Assembly (NCBI GenBank): GCA_963664465.2
Contig: CAXXSU010000002.1
Coordinates: 62,001 to 126,000 of the forward strand
Reading direction: 5' to 3'
Length of the DNA stretch: 64,000 nt
DNA from: CAVOAK01 sp963664465
GTDB taxonomy: Bacteria; Pseudomonadota; Alphaproteobacteria; UBA8366; CAVOAK01
In this document: positions 6,945 to 14,813 of the stretch, piece after piece
How the letters are laid out: every line of letters starts with the position of its first letter
Numbering within the stretch: position 1 is the first letter of the stretch
Program-made: the position numbers and the translations under genes
Notes under the pieces: generated by a model
The model's database searches: none
Told to the model about the DNA's origin: nothing
The model's input: the letters and a program-made list of their open reading frames with translations, nothing else

Positions 6945-7910
6945 TCAAATGGTTACTTCTGTATTCGAGGCAGTTACGAAATTCGGGCGCCGATGCTGAA
7001 ATGGGCTTCCGGCCTTGCCCGTACCGTCACGGACTACCGCGCCTTCCTCGACGAGCTTGTTGAGGGATTGCACGGTCTCGGTTCTATTTCTTGAAACCGC
7101 TTTGAGGATATAGTCCCGAGTCACGGGGTCGCCGGACTGCGGGATGGCGGCCATGATTTCATCTTCCAGGTCGAGCAGGTATTTTTCGTGTAGGGGTTGT
7201 CCCAGGGCCAAGCGTTGACTGTGGGGGTCCATATCCAGGCGCGTGGCCTGCATGTTCTCCCCCTCCCGCTGCGTTGTTGACAATTGCCGGTGTTCGCCGC
7301 CCCGGGAGATTGAGATGATTGTGTCCGGTGTTCCGGCGATAGCGGTACTGCCAAGGGCCTCATCACCGTCCAGGCCGCCTGACTTTCTGGCGTGATGGGT
7401 GAGGACAAGTGTACATCCCGACCTGCGGGCTATAGAGATTATCGGATCCATCGCGTTGGAGATTTCGGCGTAGCTGTTCGCGTCGTTGATACCAGGCAGG
7501 AATCGGAACAGCGGATCGATAATCGCCATGCCGAATCGGTGATGGCTGATAGCCTCCAACAACCAAGTAGCAGGCTTGTCGGGCCGTGTTCCGAAGCTGG
7601 CAAAAAGCGCGTCATCCCGACCGGCACCAATAGCCAACAGGTGGCGGCGGGCATGTTGCCACCTGTCCTCCAGGCAAACATAGAGGACCGGTGCCGGGCA
7701 CGTCTCCCGGCCCAAGAAGGGCGTGCCCTTGGCGACGGCTAGTCCCAGCTCTCGGGCAAGCGTCGATTTCCCCACTTTTGGCTTGGCGGTGATGAGAGCC
7801 ACTCCTCCGCGCGGAATGAGGCCGTCGACGGACCAATCAGCGTCTCGTTCCTCCCTATCCATCAGCTCCCCAATGGAGAGAATCTCGTGTCCGTACTCCG
7901 TAATTGCCAT
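6945..7910 (-). CDS. RecA/RepA-like AAA ATPase of mobile element
   Basis: This is an AAA_25-type NTPase. Walker A is AKPKVGKST (~residues 42-50), Walker B FGMAIIDPL (~125-133), followed by a THHARKSGG sensor-like segment. The C-terminal third resembles a winged-helix region (DYILKAVSRNRTETVQSLNKLVEEG). Such proteins (RepA/DnaB-like loaders) sit beside CHC2-Toprim primases in phage satellites and small integrative elements. The first ATG (7910) overlaps the primase gene by 56 bp. An ATG at 7862 with GGGGAG four bases upstream would reduce this to 8 bp and is an equally good start. Confidence 0.82.
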   Translation of the reverse strand: MAITEYGHEILSIGELMDREERDADWSVDGLIPRGGVALITAKPKVGKSTLARELGLAVAKGTPFLGRETCPAPVLYVCLEDRWQHARRHLLAIGAGRDDALFASFGTRPDKPATWLLEAISHHRFGMAIIDPLFRFLPGINDANSYAEISNAMDPIISIARRSGCTLVLTHHARKSGGLDGDEALGSTAIAGTPDTIISISRGGEHRQLSTTQREGENMQATRLDMDPHSQRLALGQPLHEKYLLDLEDEIMAAIPQSGDPVTRDYILKAVSRNRTETVQSLNKLVEEGAVVRDGTGKAGSPFQHRRPNFVTASNTEVTI

Positions 7911-8700
7911 ATGGAAGGGAAGTACGGAGTACGGACGTGTCGGCTTCTGCCACCGCCACTTCGATATCGAAGCCGTCCGGCGGAGCGTCAGCGAGGTCCC
8001 AGCCGATCGGAAGCCTCTCAGTGTCCACGACCCGCACGCTCTTGGCGCCAGCCTTGTTGCAGTGATCGGCGGCCTGCTCGGCGTGATTCCGGCCCGGATG
8101 GTCAGCGTCCGGCCATATTACAACGTCGCGGCCCTTGGCAGGCGACCAGTCCGTTTGGTGCGCCTTGCCCGCGCCGCCGATTGCTGTGGTGGTCGCGTAG
8201 CGGTCACCGAAAATACGGTTGGCGTGCTCAGCGGTCTTTTCGCCCTCGACAACCAGCAACGCCCGCTCCGGCGCAGCGATCAAGCCGGGCAGGTGGAGCA
8301 GGGGATAGCCCTGCGAGGGTTTCTTGACGCCGCTGGGCTTGCGATAGATGCGTTTGCCGCCTGGGCTTTCCTCTCGTATCACTGTCACCAGGACGCTGCC
8401 GTCCGCGTTCAGGTAAGGGTATTCTGCCGCCGCGGCCTCACGGCAAGGGTTCGGCCGCTCCAGGCCAAGGGCAGACATCACGTCCTGATGTTCGCAGCCC
8501 TGGGCGTGGCAGTGTGTCAGAAGACGGCCGTGTTCCTCGCGAACCGAAAGACTCGTGTCGCTATTTCCGCCGTGAACCGGACACCGCGCTCGCCAACTCC
8601 CGTCCGGTTGTCGCCGGGGCTTGTCGCCGCGGCTCTTGAGCGCTTTGACAACCTCGGTGATCTGAACATCCGGTTCAGACTGACGGCTCTCGCCTTTCAT
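7855..8700 (-). CDS. CHC2 zinc-finger / Toprim primase-like protein
   Basis: The protein (281 residues from ATG 8700) has an N-terminal CHC2-type zinc motif (CPVHGG ... CHAQGC, about residues 35-65). A Toprim-like core follows, with the acidic motif VVEGEKTAEHA, GGAGKAH and VVIWPDADHPG. These are the signatures of phage/plasmid primases that make RNA primers. Start choice: the ATG overlaps the AlpA stop as ATGA (8697-8700), so translation is coupled. The 3' end overlaps the ATPase gene. Confidence 0.85.
   Translation of the reverse strand: MKGESRQSEPDVQITEVVKALKSRGDKPRRQPDGSWRARCPVHGGNSDTSLSVREEHGRLLTHCHAQGCEHQDVMSALGLERPNPCREAAAAEYPYLNADGSVLVTVIREESPGGKRIYRKPSGVKKPSQGYPLLHLPGLIAAPERALLVVEGEKTAEHANRIFGDRYATTTAIGGAGKAHQTDWSPAKGRDVVIWPDADHPGRNHAEQAADHCNKAGAKSVRVVDTERLPIGWDLADAPPDGFDIEVAVAEADTSVLRTSLPYGNYGVRTRDSLHWGADG
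7889..7936. repeat. Inverted pair of AGTACGG heptamer repeats at the primase-ATPase junction
   Basis: A perfect 14-bp inverted repeat (7889-7902 and 7923-7936, separated by 20 bp) is built from tandem AGTACGG heptamers (7921-7927, 7928-7934, and the complement on the left arm). It straddles the ATPase start codon. A third, degenerate copy lies at 6911-6925 after the gene. Binding sites for an element-encoded protein or an autoregulatory operator are plausible. Confidence 0.6.
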
Positions 8701-8906
8701 GCGACAGGCTTGGTTTCGCCGGTCGCGCGCGGACGCTCTGCGATCCAACTCTCAATCTCGGTAGCCCGCCAGCGCACGGCACGCGGTCCGAGCTTCAGCG
8801 GTTCCGGAAACTCACCGGCGCGCATAAGGCGATAGATCGTCGAGCGGGTCAGGCCAGTTTGGACTTCGACCTCCGGCCGGCGCAGGAGGCGTTCTTCGTA
8901 ACGCAT
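8697..8906 (-). CDS. AlpA-family excisionase/regulator
   Basis: This 69-residue protein has a MerR-like helix-turn-helix: LLRRPEVEVQTGLTRSTIY, then FPEPLKLGPRAVRW and a terminal helix with ESWIAER. This is the AlpA/Xis fold, a small DNA-binding protein that controls integrase expression or excision. Ribosome site GGAGAGAG is upstream of the ATG. It is translationally coupled to the primase gene (ATGA), and lies downstream of the integrase on the same strand. Confidence 0.88.
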   Translation of the reverse strand: MRYEERLLRRPEVEVQTGLTRSTIYRLMRAGEFPEPLKLGPRAVRWRATEIESWIAERPRATGETKPVA

Positions 8907-8966
8907 GGCAAACTCTCTCCGTTCAATTTCCCAGAACGTCGCAGAGTTTCCCGGAGAGCAGGTCCT

Positions 8967-9512
8967 CTATTTTTTGGGCGATTCGGAGAGGAGGTCGTTG
9001 GCTAGCTCGCGTATGTAGGGAACGCGTTCGTTCCAGATACGTTCGACTGTCTTGTAGCCGAGGCCCCAAGCTAGCCCTACCGCGTCACAGGCGGATCGCC
9101 CGTCTCCTGCCTGCCCTCCAGCACGGCTGTCGCGCGTCGGCGTCAATTCAATTGTTGTGGTAATATGGTGAACAACGAATTGAATTGCAGCGTCGCGGGT
9201 ACCAGTCCCATCAGCGCCCTTGCTTGGGCGCCGACGCTTTTCGCCCAATACGTCGGCGACCCAAAGCGCAAGCGGTTGCGGAAGAGGCTTACCGTCCCGC
9301 AGAAGAGTTTGCGCGATCAGGCCGAGCGTATCCCAGGCCTCTTTCCCCGGAAGTTGGATCAGTACCTGCATGTTGTAGACGAGGGTTTCCCAATCCTGTT
9401 CCATCAGCTCGGCGGCAGCTACTTCGAAAGGACGGCGGTTCTCCCAAGGTCGGGCGGCTATCCGAAATGTGATAGCCTCCTCGACGGCTCGTTGATAGCG
9501 ATCGTCATCCAT
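8967..9512 (-). CDS. Mobile-element hypothetical protein
   Basis: Starting at the internal ATG (MDDDRYQRAVEEAI) gives 181 residues and an 8-bp overlap with the integrase 3' end; a longer frame from 9542 overlaps it by 38 bp. The N-terminal ~100 residues are helical with Trp/Leu-rich segments. The C terminus (VGLAWGLGYKTVERIWNERV) looks like a helix-turn-helix. No catalytic motif. It lies between the integrase and alpA genes in the element's operon; family not recognised. Confidence 0.6.
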   Translation of the reverse strand: MDDDRYQRAVEEAITFRIAARPWENRRPFEVAAAELMEQDWETLVYNMQVLIQLPGKEAWDTLGLIAQTLLRDGKPLPQPLALWVADVLGEKRRRPSKGADGTGTRDAAIQFVVHHITTTIELTPTRDSRAGGQAGDGRSACDAVGLAWGLGYKTVERIWNERVPYIRELANDLLSESPKK

Positions 9513-10680
9513 GGAGCTGCACCACGGTTGCGTCATCGCCACTCGTGTATCTCGCCCAGTCCGCCATCAGCCGGCGCCGGCGCTCGAACAGGTCGCTTCG
9601 GAAGTAGGCTCCTTCGACGCCGCCGACGATGTGCGCTAGTGCCGCCTCGGCCAGCTCACGCGGCTTGCCAGTCTCGGCGCACCAGTCACGGAAGCTGGAG
9701 CGGAAACCGTGCACGGTAGTCCGTTCCGCAAGCCCGGTCGCGCGCAGGACCTTCGTCAATGTCATGTCCGACAGAGTCTTGCCGGGCTTCGTCGGCGAGG
9801 GAAAGATGAGACCTGAGGTATCGCACAACGGGCGCGCTTGCTCCAGCGTGCCAAGCGCCGCCTCGGACAGGGGCACGCGATGCTCGACGCCGGCCTTCAT
9901 GCGGTTTGCTGGTATCCGCCACTCCGAAGCGTCCAGATCGATCTCATCCCATGCCGCGCCCCGCGCCTCGCCGGATCGGGCGGCTGTCAGAACCAAAAAC
10001 CGCAGACACAGCTTCACCGCCAATGACGCCCTGGACGCTGTCGCGGTTTCGAGCGCCGCCGCTACCTCTCGGTACGGTAATGCACGGTAGTGTTCCCTGA
10101 CCGCGGGCATGGCGGGCAGTGCACCATCGATGCCTTCGCCGGCGACGTTGTAGGCGACATGGCCATGGGCCTCGGCCCATCGCAGGATCGTGCGGATCCG
10201 CTGGCGGAGTTTGCGCGCGGTCTCCGGTTTCACGGTCCAGATCGGCGTCAGCACGCGCAGCACGTCCTCGCGTCTGATCCGGTCCACGCCCATGTTGCCG
10301 AGCACCGGGAAGGCGTGCCGCTCCAATTGCTGCAACCAGTTTTTCGCGACCTTGGCATTACGCCAGCGCGGCCGGTTCGCATCGAAGGTCCGTTCCGCCG
10401 CTTCCCGGAATGTCGGCACCCTGGCGCGGCGCTTCGCTGCCCGTGGATCGCCGCCGGCCCATGCGAGCCTGCGATTCTCGAAGGCCTTGTGCCGGGCTTC
10501 GGCGAGACTCACCAGCGGAAATCCACCCAAACCGATGTCGCGACGCTTTCCGTCGATAGTGAGTCGTTGGATCCAACTTTTCGATCCACCGGGTGCGACG
10601 GCGAGATAGAGCGTGCCCCCGTCGCCATGCAGGCCCGGTTTGGACAGCGAACGAGCCTTCGCCACGGTGAGCCTTCCCAT
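9505..10680 (-). CDS. P4-type tyrosine integrase
   Basis: 391 residues. The N terminus is a DUF4102-type arm-binding domain (residues ~1-85). The core-binding SAM-like domain follows (~90-180) and the catalytic domain (~200-370) shows Arg in TAARSGEARG, the HxxR box HGFRSS, His in ALAHIV and the Tyr nucleophile in AYFRSD. All catalytic residues are present, so it is probably active. The gene starts 137 bp from the 3' end of tRNA-Thr, the classical position for an integrase using that tRNA as its attachment site. Confidence 0.93.
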   Translation of the reverse strand: MGRLTVAKARSLSKPGLHGDGGTLYLAVAPGGSKSWIQRLTIDGKRRDIGLGGFPLVSLAEARHKAFENRRLAWAGGDPRAAKRRARVPTFREAAERTFDANRPRWRNAKVAKNWLQQLERHAFPVLGNMGVDRIRREDVLRVLTPIWTVKPETARKLRQRIRTILRWAEAHGHVAYNVAGEGIDGALPAMPAVREHYRALPYREVAAALETATASRASLAVKLCLRFLVLTAARSGEARGAAWDEIDLDASEWRIPANRMKAGVEHRVPLSEAALGTLEQARPLCDTSGLIFPSPTKPGKTLSDMTLTKVLRATGLAERTTVHGFRSSFRDWCAETGKPRELAEAALAHIVGGVEGAYFRSDLFERRRRLMADWARYTSGDDATVVQLHG

Positions 10681-10816
10681 GTTTCCCCCACGAAATAACC
10701 AACCCTTAATCAGGGAACATACGGAAACAGAACGGAACTAGCAAGAACAAGAAGCCCCATAACCCGCTCATTCTCGGACTTCTCGGGAAGGGGATGGACC
10801 CATACGGAAAAGAAGA
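10681..10816. promoter_or_regulatory. Integrase upstream region / att side with short direct repeats
   Basis: CATACGGAAA occurs at 10718-10727 and again at 10801-10810, flanking the space between integrase start and tRNA end; a related ACGGAAC sits at 10732. These are candidate arm-type binding sites. Confidence 0.35.
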
Positions 10817-10892
10817 TGGTGCCGCCTGGGTGACTCGAACACCCGACCCCCGCATTACGAATGCGATGCTCTACCAACTGAGCTAAGGCGGC
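10817..10892 (-). tRNA. tRNA-Thr (anticodon CGU)
   Basis: A complete 76-nt cloverleaf: acceptor GCCGCCT/AGGCGGC, D arm GCTC-AGTTGGTA-GAGC, anticodon loop TTCGTAA, T arm GGGTG-TTCGAGT-CACCC and an encoded ACCA end. It is the likely attachment site of the element on its 3' side. Confidence 0.97.
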
Positions 10893-10936
10893 CCTGAACC
10901 GTATTATGGCCGTATTAAATCAAACACAGCGCCCGT

Positions 10937-11016
10937 AACCAACTGAACTACCACAAACTCTGCCGTCCGACCCGCTCCTTACGAATGCTGTGCTCTACCA
11001 ACTGAGCTAACGCGGC
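10937..11016 (-). pseudogene. Decayed tRNA remnants upstream of tRNA-Thr
   Basis: From 11016 down to about 10963 the minus strand repeats the 5' two-thirds of the tRNA-Thr (GCCGCGTTAGCTCAG, GGTAGAGCA, loop TTCGTAA) and then loses the T arm and acceptor 3' strand. At 10936-10950 there is a second D-arm-like piece (TAGTTCAGTTGGTTA). Neither can fold as a full tRNA. Confidence 0.7.
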
Positions 11017-11097
11017 ATAAAGCGTGCGTTGTGTGCACCACGGCAAAAATAGGTCGGCTGGGAGACCGGCGCAAGCTCGCGCGGCTTAGAGCGCATC

Positions 11098-11967
11098 TTA
11101 GAGCGGATCGAAACCGAACAGCCGCTCGGGATTATCAACCAGAATTGCGCGGCGCCGGGCCTCGTCCGGCTCCCAGACAGCCAACAGGTCGAACAGATCG
11201 CCGTCATTCGGCATCGGTCCATCGAGTGCCGGATGCGGCCAGTCGGTGCCCCAGATAATACGGTCGGGTCGTGCCGCGATAAGCGCCTGTGCGTAGGGCG
11301 CCATGTCGTCATACGGCGGGTCCTGTTCCGAGCCGCGGTAGGGTCCTGAGAGCTTGGCCCAACAATTTCCACTTCCCACCAACTCAATAAAAGTCTGAAA
11401 GCCCGGGTGTTCGACGCCACTCGATGCGGGCATGAAGCCGATATGGTCGATAACGATATCCGTCGGCAGCTGTTGCAACTGCGGGCCGACTTCCACCAAA
11501 TCGCGAGCATCCATGAGAAATTGCAAATGCCAGCCGAGACCGGCCACGCGCGCCGCAAGCGACGTCATGGCGTCGAGCGCGACACCACCTGAGAACTGCA
11601 GATTGAAGCGTATTGCACGGACACCGGCGGCATCGAGCGCCGCGAGTTCGCTATCGTCTACTTCTGCATCCACCGCAGCAACGCCACGCAGGCGTGAGCC
11701 GGCCTCCGCCATCGCGGCCAACATCGCTCGGTTGTCGGTGCCATGCACCGAGGGCTGGATTAGAACGCCACGCTCGATGCCAAGCGCTCGGTGCATCTCG
11801 AACCACTGGCCGAGCGACGCCTCAGGGGGCGTGTAGCCGCGTTCCTCCACGTATGGAAACTGCTCGAGAGGTCCAAAGACGTGCGCGTGAGCGTCGATCG
11901 CGCCATGGGGGGCCGCTGTTTTCGGCCGGCGCGGATTTAGATCGGGGCCTTGGCAGGGCTCGGCCAT
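11098..11967 (-). CDS. Amidohydrolase-2 family TIM-barrel hydrolase (PDC-lactonase-like)
   Basis: 289 residues. Visible metal/active-site motifs are DAHAHVF (D25, H27, H29), GWHLQFLMDA, VIDHIGFMP (His near the middle of the barrel) and IIWGTDWPHP (the final catalytic Asp). This set matches the LigI/2-pyrone-4,6-dicarboxylate lactonase branch of COG3618, hydrolases of lactones or amides in aromatic or sugar catabolism; the substrate is not determinable. It lies alone on the minus strand between the tRNA cluster and hemY; no operon partner. Confidence 0.82.
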   Translation of the reverse strand: MAEPCQGPDLNPRRPKTAAPHGAIDAHAHVFGPLEQFPYVEERGYTPPEASLGQWFEMHRALGIERGVLIQPSVHGTDNRAMLAAMAEAGSRLRGVAAVDAEVDDSELAALDAAGVRAIRFNLQFSGGVALDAMTSLAARVAGLGWHLQFLMDARDLVEVGPQLQQLPTDIVIDHIGFMPASSGVEHPGFQTFIELVGSGNCWAKLSGPYRGSEQDPPYDDMAPYAQALIAARPDRIIWGTDWPHPALDGPMPNDGDLFDLLAVWEPDEARRRAILVDNPERLFGFDPL

Positions 11968-12015
11968 GATGATCGCTACCTTGGGAGGTTATTCTTTGAA
12001 CTTGGCGCGAGATTA

Positions 12016-13371
12016 TCAGGAGCTGGCAGCTAGCGCATCGGCTTCCGGTGATATCGACTCTGCCGTCGCGCTTAGTGCCAACACACGTGGCGGTACGCGC
12101 CAATCAAGCGTGTTAAACGCATCACAGTTTCCGCAACGCGCCGACCAGGTGCGGGCAGCCGCACCGCAGCTATCACACACCCAACCTTTGTCGGGTTCCG
12201 CGGCTACTGCCTGCGCAAGCCAATACCGCACAGTCTCCTGATCAGTGTTCATCGCCTCCTCGAGGTCGGCCATCAGACGGCAGACGCGGGCGGTGGGCGC
12301 GAGCTCGGCGGCAACTGTCAAATTCTTTCGGGCTTCTCCCCACAATTCCGCCGTCAAAGCCGACATGCCAAGCGCTATATGGCCTTCGACGTGATCAGGC
12401 GCGATCTCGTGCAGACGTTGCATGAGTTTGACATGCTCCAGTGCATCATCCGTTGCGCTGAGGTTGCGGTATGCCTCGGCGATTTCAGGACCGGGCTGCC
12501 GGCGCCAGGCGTCTTCAAGCACCCGTTTAGCCCGCCGCTTACTACCGTCTCCAGAGAGTTGCTGCGCGTAGAGAATTGCGGCTGGTACAAGCTCAGGGCC
12601 GAGCTCGTGGGCGAATCGCGAGAACTCTAACGCAGCAGCGGCTTCACCCCGGCGAGAGGCCTCCCGGCCACGCTCAACCAGAATTGCCGCCCGTCGCCGG
12701 CTCGCCTCGAACTTGTCGATCGTCTTATGTCGCAGCGCTTCTTTCATGGTGTTGTCAGCAGCCTGCCAGTCGCCCGCCGCGGCCTGCAGATCGAACAACT
12801 GCTCGTGCACCCAACCCGTCGTCGGCCGCAGAGTATGCGCTTCATTCGCGAGCCGTAACGCTTCGCTCCGATCCTCCGTTTTGACGGCCTGCGTCAACAA
12901 TCCGCGCACCGCAAGAAATGCAGTCTCGGGATTGCTGCGCATAGCTTCGAAATAGCGTTTTGCGGCCGCCTCGTCGCCTCCGAGTTGAGCTGCCTGTGCT
13001 GTCAAGAGCATGGTTAGCGGAGCATCGTCTAGCAATGTGTTGGCACGCCGCGCATGACGCATCGCCTCACTGGCATCGCCGGCGGCAAGGGAGACCATTC
13101 CCTGAGTCAGTGCTTTGTAGCCGCGCCGCTGTCGGCTCGACCGGTTTGCTTCGACAAGCTGCCGTGGCGCACGTATTAAGAACCGCCAAATTCGATAGCT
13201 GATCGCCGCCACAACGACAAGCAAGAGCAGCGCCAATGCAGGCAGCCAGAGTGTCGTTTCGATGCGCCAACCCTGCCAGTCAATCGTTACAACGCCAGGC
13301 CGATCGGCGAGCCATATGGCAGCGGCAACCACGAGAGCGACCTGCACGAGGAGGACGAGTATGCGGATCAC
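12016..13371 (-). CDS. hemY: HemY-like inner-membrane TPR protein
   Basis: GTG start at 13371 overlaps the stop of the Mic60 gene (GTGA), giving 451 residues. Two N-terminal membrane helices (~3-21 and ~41-60) are followed by a long TPR-like helical domain. The C terminus is a zinc-ribbon (CDSC near 399-402 and CGNC near 413-416), as in alphaproteobacterial HemY. HemY of this type (HemY_N) is linked to porphyrin metabolism by gene context and is not the protoporphyrinogen oxidase of the same name. Last gene of hemC-hemD-mic60-hemY. Confidence 0.9.
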   Translation of the reverse strand: MIRILVLLVQVALVVAAAIWLADRPGVVTIDWQGWRIETTLWLPALALLLLVVVAAISYRIWRFLIRAPRQLVEANRSSRQRRGYKALTQGMVSLAAGDASEAMRHARRANTLLDDAPLTMLLTAQAAQLGGDEAAAKRYFEAMRSNPETAFLAVRGLLTQAVKTEDRSEALRLANEAHTLRPTTGWVHEQLFDLQAAAGDWQAADNTMKEALRHKTIDKFEASRRRAAILVERGREASRRGEAAAALEFSRFAHELGPELVPAAILYAQQLSGDGSKRRAKRVLEDAWRRQPGPEIAEAYRNLSATDDALEHVKLMQRLHEIAPDHVEGHIALGMSALTAELWGEARKNLTVAAELAPTARVCRLMADLEEAMNTDQETVRYWLAQAVAAEPDKGWVCDSCGAAARTWSARCGNCDAFNTLDWRVPPRVLALSATAESISPEADALAASS

Positions 13372-14813
13372 GGAATGCTCGCTCCGGACTTCGCGAGCTG
13401 GTCCAAGGCATGCCCTTCCAACGATGCCAGCGCGGCATCGGCGGCGAGCCGCGCCTTGGCATGCGTGATCCATTGCCGGACAACTTCGCTTTCCGACACC
13501 ACGCCTCCCTCCAAGGCGGCAACAGCCACTGCCAGATCACCGCGCTCAACAGCTTGCTCCGCGCGTGAGAGCGGGGGTGCATTCTCACCGTCGCCGACGC
13601 GCCGCACGGTCACAAGTCCTCTCAATTGGCCTCGGATGCGTGGCCACCAGCCGTCGGTGGCGCCGGCGTCCGTTGGCTGCGCCAACTCCGCCAGGAGCAA
13701 ATTGAAGCGCCGGCGCAGGTCGGTCCGTGTCGGGACACCTTGGTCCGCCCATACTGAAAGCGGCGCCAATGCGCCGGCGACAATGAAATCATCGCCGGCC
13801 AGCGTTTGCACACGATCAAATGCTGAGGCGAACGGTTTGCCCGTGCGGATCGCCGCATCGAGCTGTCCGATCGCGAGAATGATTGGCGCCAGGGATTCCT
13901 TTCCAGCGACCCGCGCTGCCTCCAGCGTTGCCAGCCGCGCGCTCCAGGCTGCGACTTCGGTACTGAGGGCAACAATGCTCGCTTTGACCGCCCCTTGATC
14001 CACCGCCGCGCCCTGACCCGCTAGGTCCCGTTCCAGCTCCGCCAAACGATCGCCAAGTGTTCTTAGTTCTGCTGTAAGAGCTTCGCTCGGCGTTTCGTCG
14101 ACAGCGGACACCTCGAGTGCCGCGATACGATCCGTGAGTGAGGCCAGCTCCGGGCTCGACACGGTTGATTCCGACAGAGCCGATAGTTCTTGTGCGCGTT
14201 CCTCAAGGCTCGAAATACGGACCGCAGCCGCGTCCGAGCCCGCCAAAAGCTCGGCTTGGCGCCCTTCAAGCCCAGTGATTCGGCGTTCGATTGTTGCAAT
14301 CTGGTTGTCGATGGATAGCGTCGATGTGGGAACCGCCGCATCGCGCTGCGCGTCCGGGAACAAGATCGGCTGCCACCTCGGCTGGGTCAAGATAGCGATC
14401 AGGCCTGCAGCGGCCAACACCAGTGCCAGCCAAGCAACGCCGCCGCTTCGGCGGGCGGCCTGTGTTTGCGCAGAACCAGTAGGCTCAACTGATGCCGGCG
14501 GTGCTGGCTCCGGTGACCTAACCGCCGTTGGTCCGGCGGATTGCAAGGCTGACTGCTCTGATGGGCTCGACGATGTTGTTCGCTCCAGCGATACCTCAGC
14601 CGTCAAGTCGAGCCCGCGTTGCGCCGCCGCCTCGAAGATGGCCTGATGACGAGTTTTCGGAATTGCGCCGCGCTCTTTCCAGCCTTGAACCGTGCTTACC
14701 GCGACGCCAAGCAGCGATGCCGTTGGCCGGATTCCACCGAAGCAACGGATCACATGTGCGGCTTCCGGTAGTTCGGTTGGGCGGCGTTCTAGTGGTTCGA
14801 TATCGTCAGTCAT
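13368..14813 (-). CDS. Mic60/mitofilin-like protein with N-terminal HTH-like domain
   Basis: 481 residues. Residues ~18-65 (VIRCFGGIRPTASLLGVAVS, then TVQGWKERGAIPKTRHQ) resemble a Cro/YdaS-type helix-turn-helix. Then come a low-complexity Pro/Ser linker, a single membrane helix (~125-143), coiled coil (~165-300) and a C-terminal mitofilin-type domain. Alphaproteobacterial Mic60 homologues are encoded beside hemD and shape intracytoplasmic membranes; this context matches exactly. The start overlaps the hemD stop (ATGA), and the end overlaps the hemY start (GTGA). Confidence 0.85.
   Translation of the reverse strand: MTDDIEPLERRPTELPEAAHVIRCFGGIRPTASLLGVAVSTVQGWKERGAIPKTRHQAIFEAAAQRGLDLTAEVSLERTTSSSPSEQSALQSAGPTAVRSPEPAPPASVEPTGSAQTQAARRSGGVAWLALVLAAAGLIAILTQPRWQPILFPDAQRDAAVPTSTLSIDNQIATIERRITGLEGRQAELLAGSDAAAVRISSLEERAQELSALSESTVSSPELASLTDRIAALEVSAVDETPSEALTAELRTLGDRLAELERDLAGQGAAVDQGAVKASIVALSTEVAAWSARLATLEAARVAGKESLAPIILAIGQLDAAIRTGKPFASAFDRVQTLAGDDFIVAGALAPLSVWADQGVPTRTDLRRRFNLLLAELAQPTDAGATDGWWPRIRGQLRGLVTVRRVGDGENAPPLSRAEQAVERGDLAVAVAALEGGVVSESEVVRQWITHAKARLAADAALASLEGHALDQLAKSGASIP

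Larger units (their letters stand above)
5965..10819. mobile_element. Compact integrative element at tRNA-Thr
   Basis: Seven same-strand genes (integrase, hypothetical, alpA, primase, ATPase, hypothetical, HGG protein) form a self-contained integration/replication module without capsid or conjugation genes, ending at the tRNA-Thr 3' end (10817-10819). The content resembles phage-satellite or mobilizable-island cores. No second copy of the tRNA-Thr 3' end was found to the left, so the left boundary is unknown; genes back to about 3960 may belong to it. Confidence 0.55.

Noticed and set aside
9165..9719. 184-residue frame across the integrase end
   Set aside because: Antisense to two supported genes and rich in the residues expected from GC-rich complement strands.
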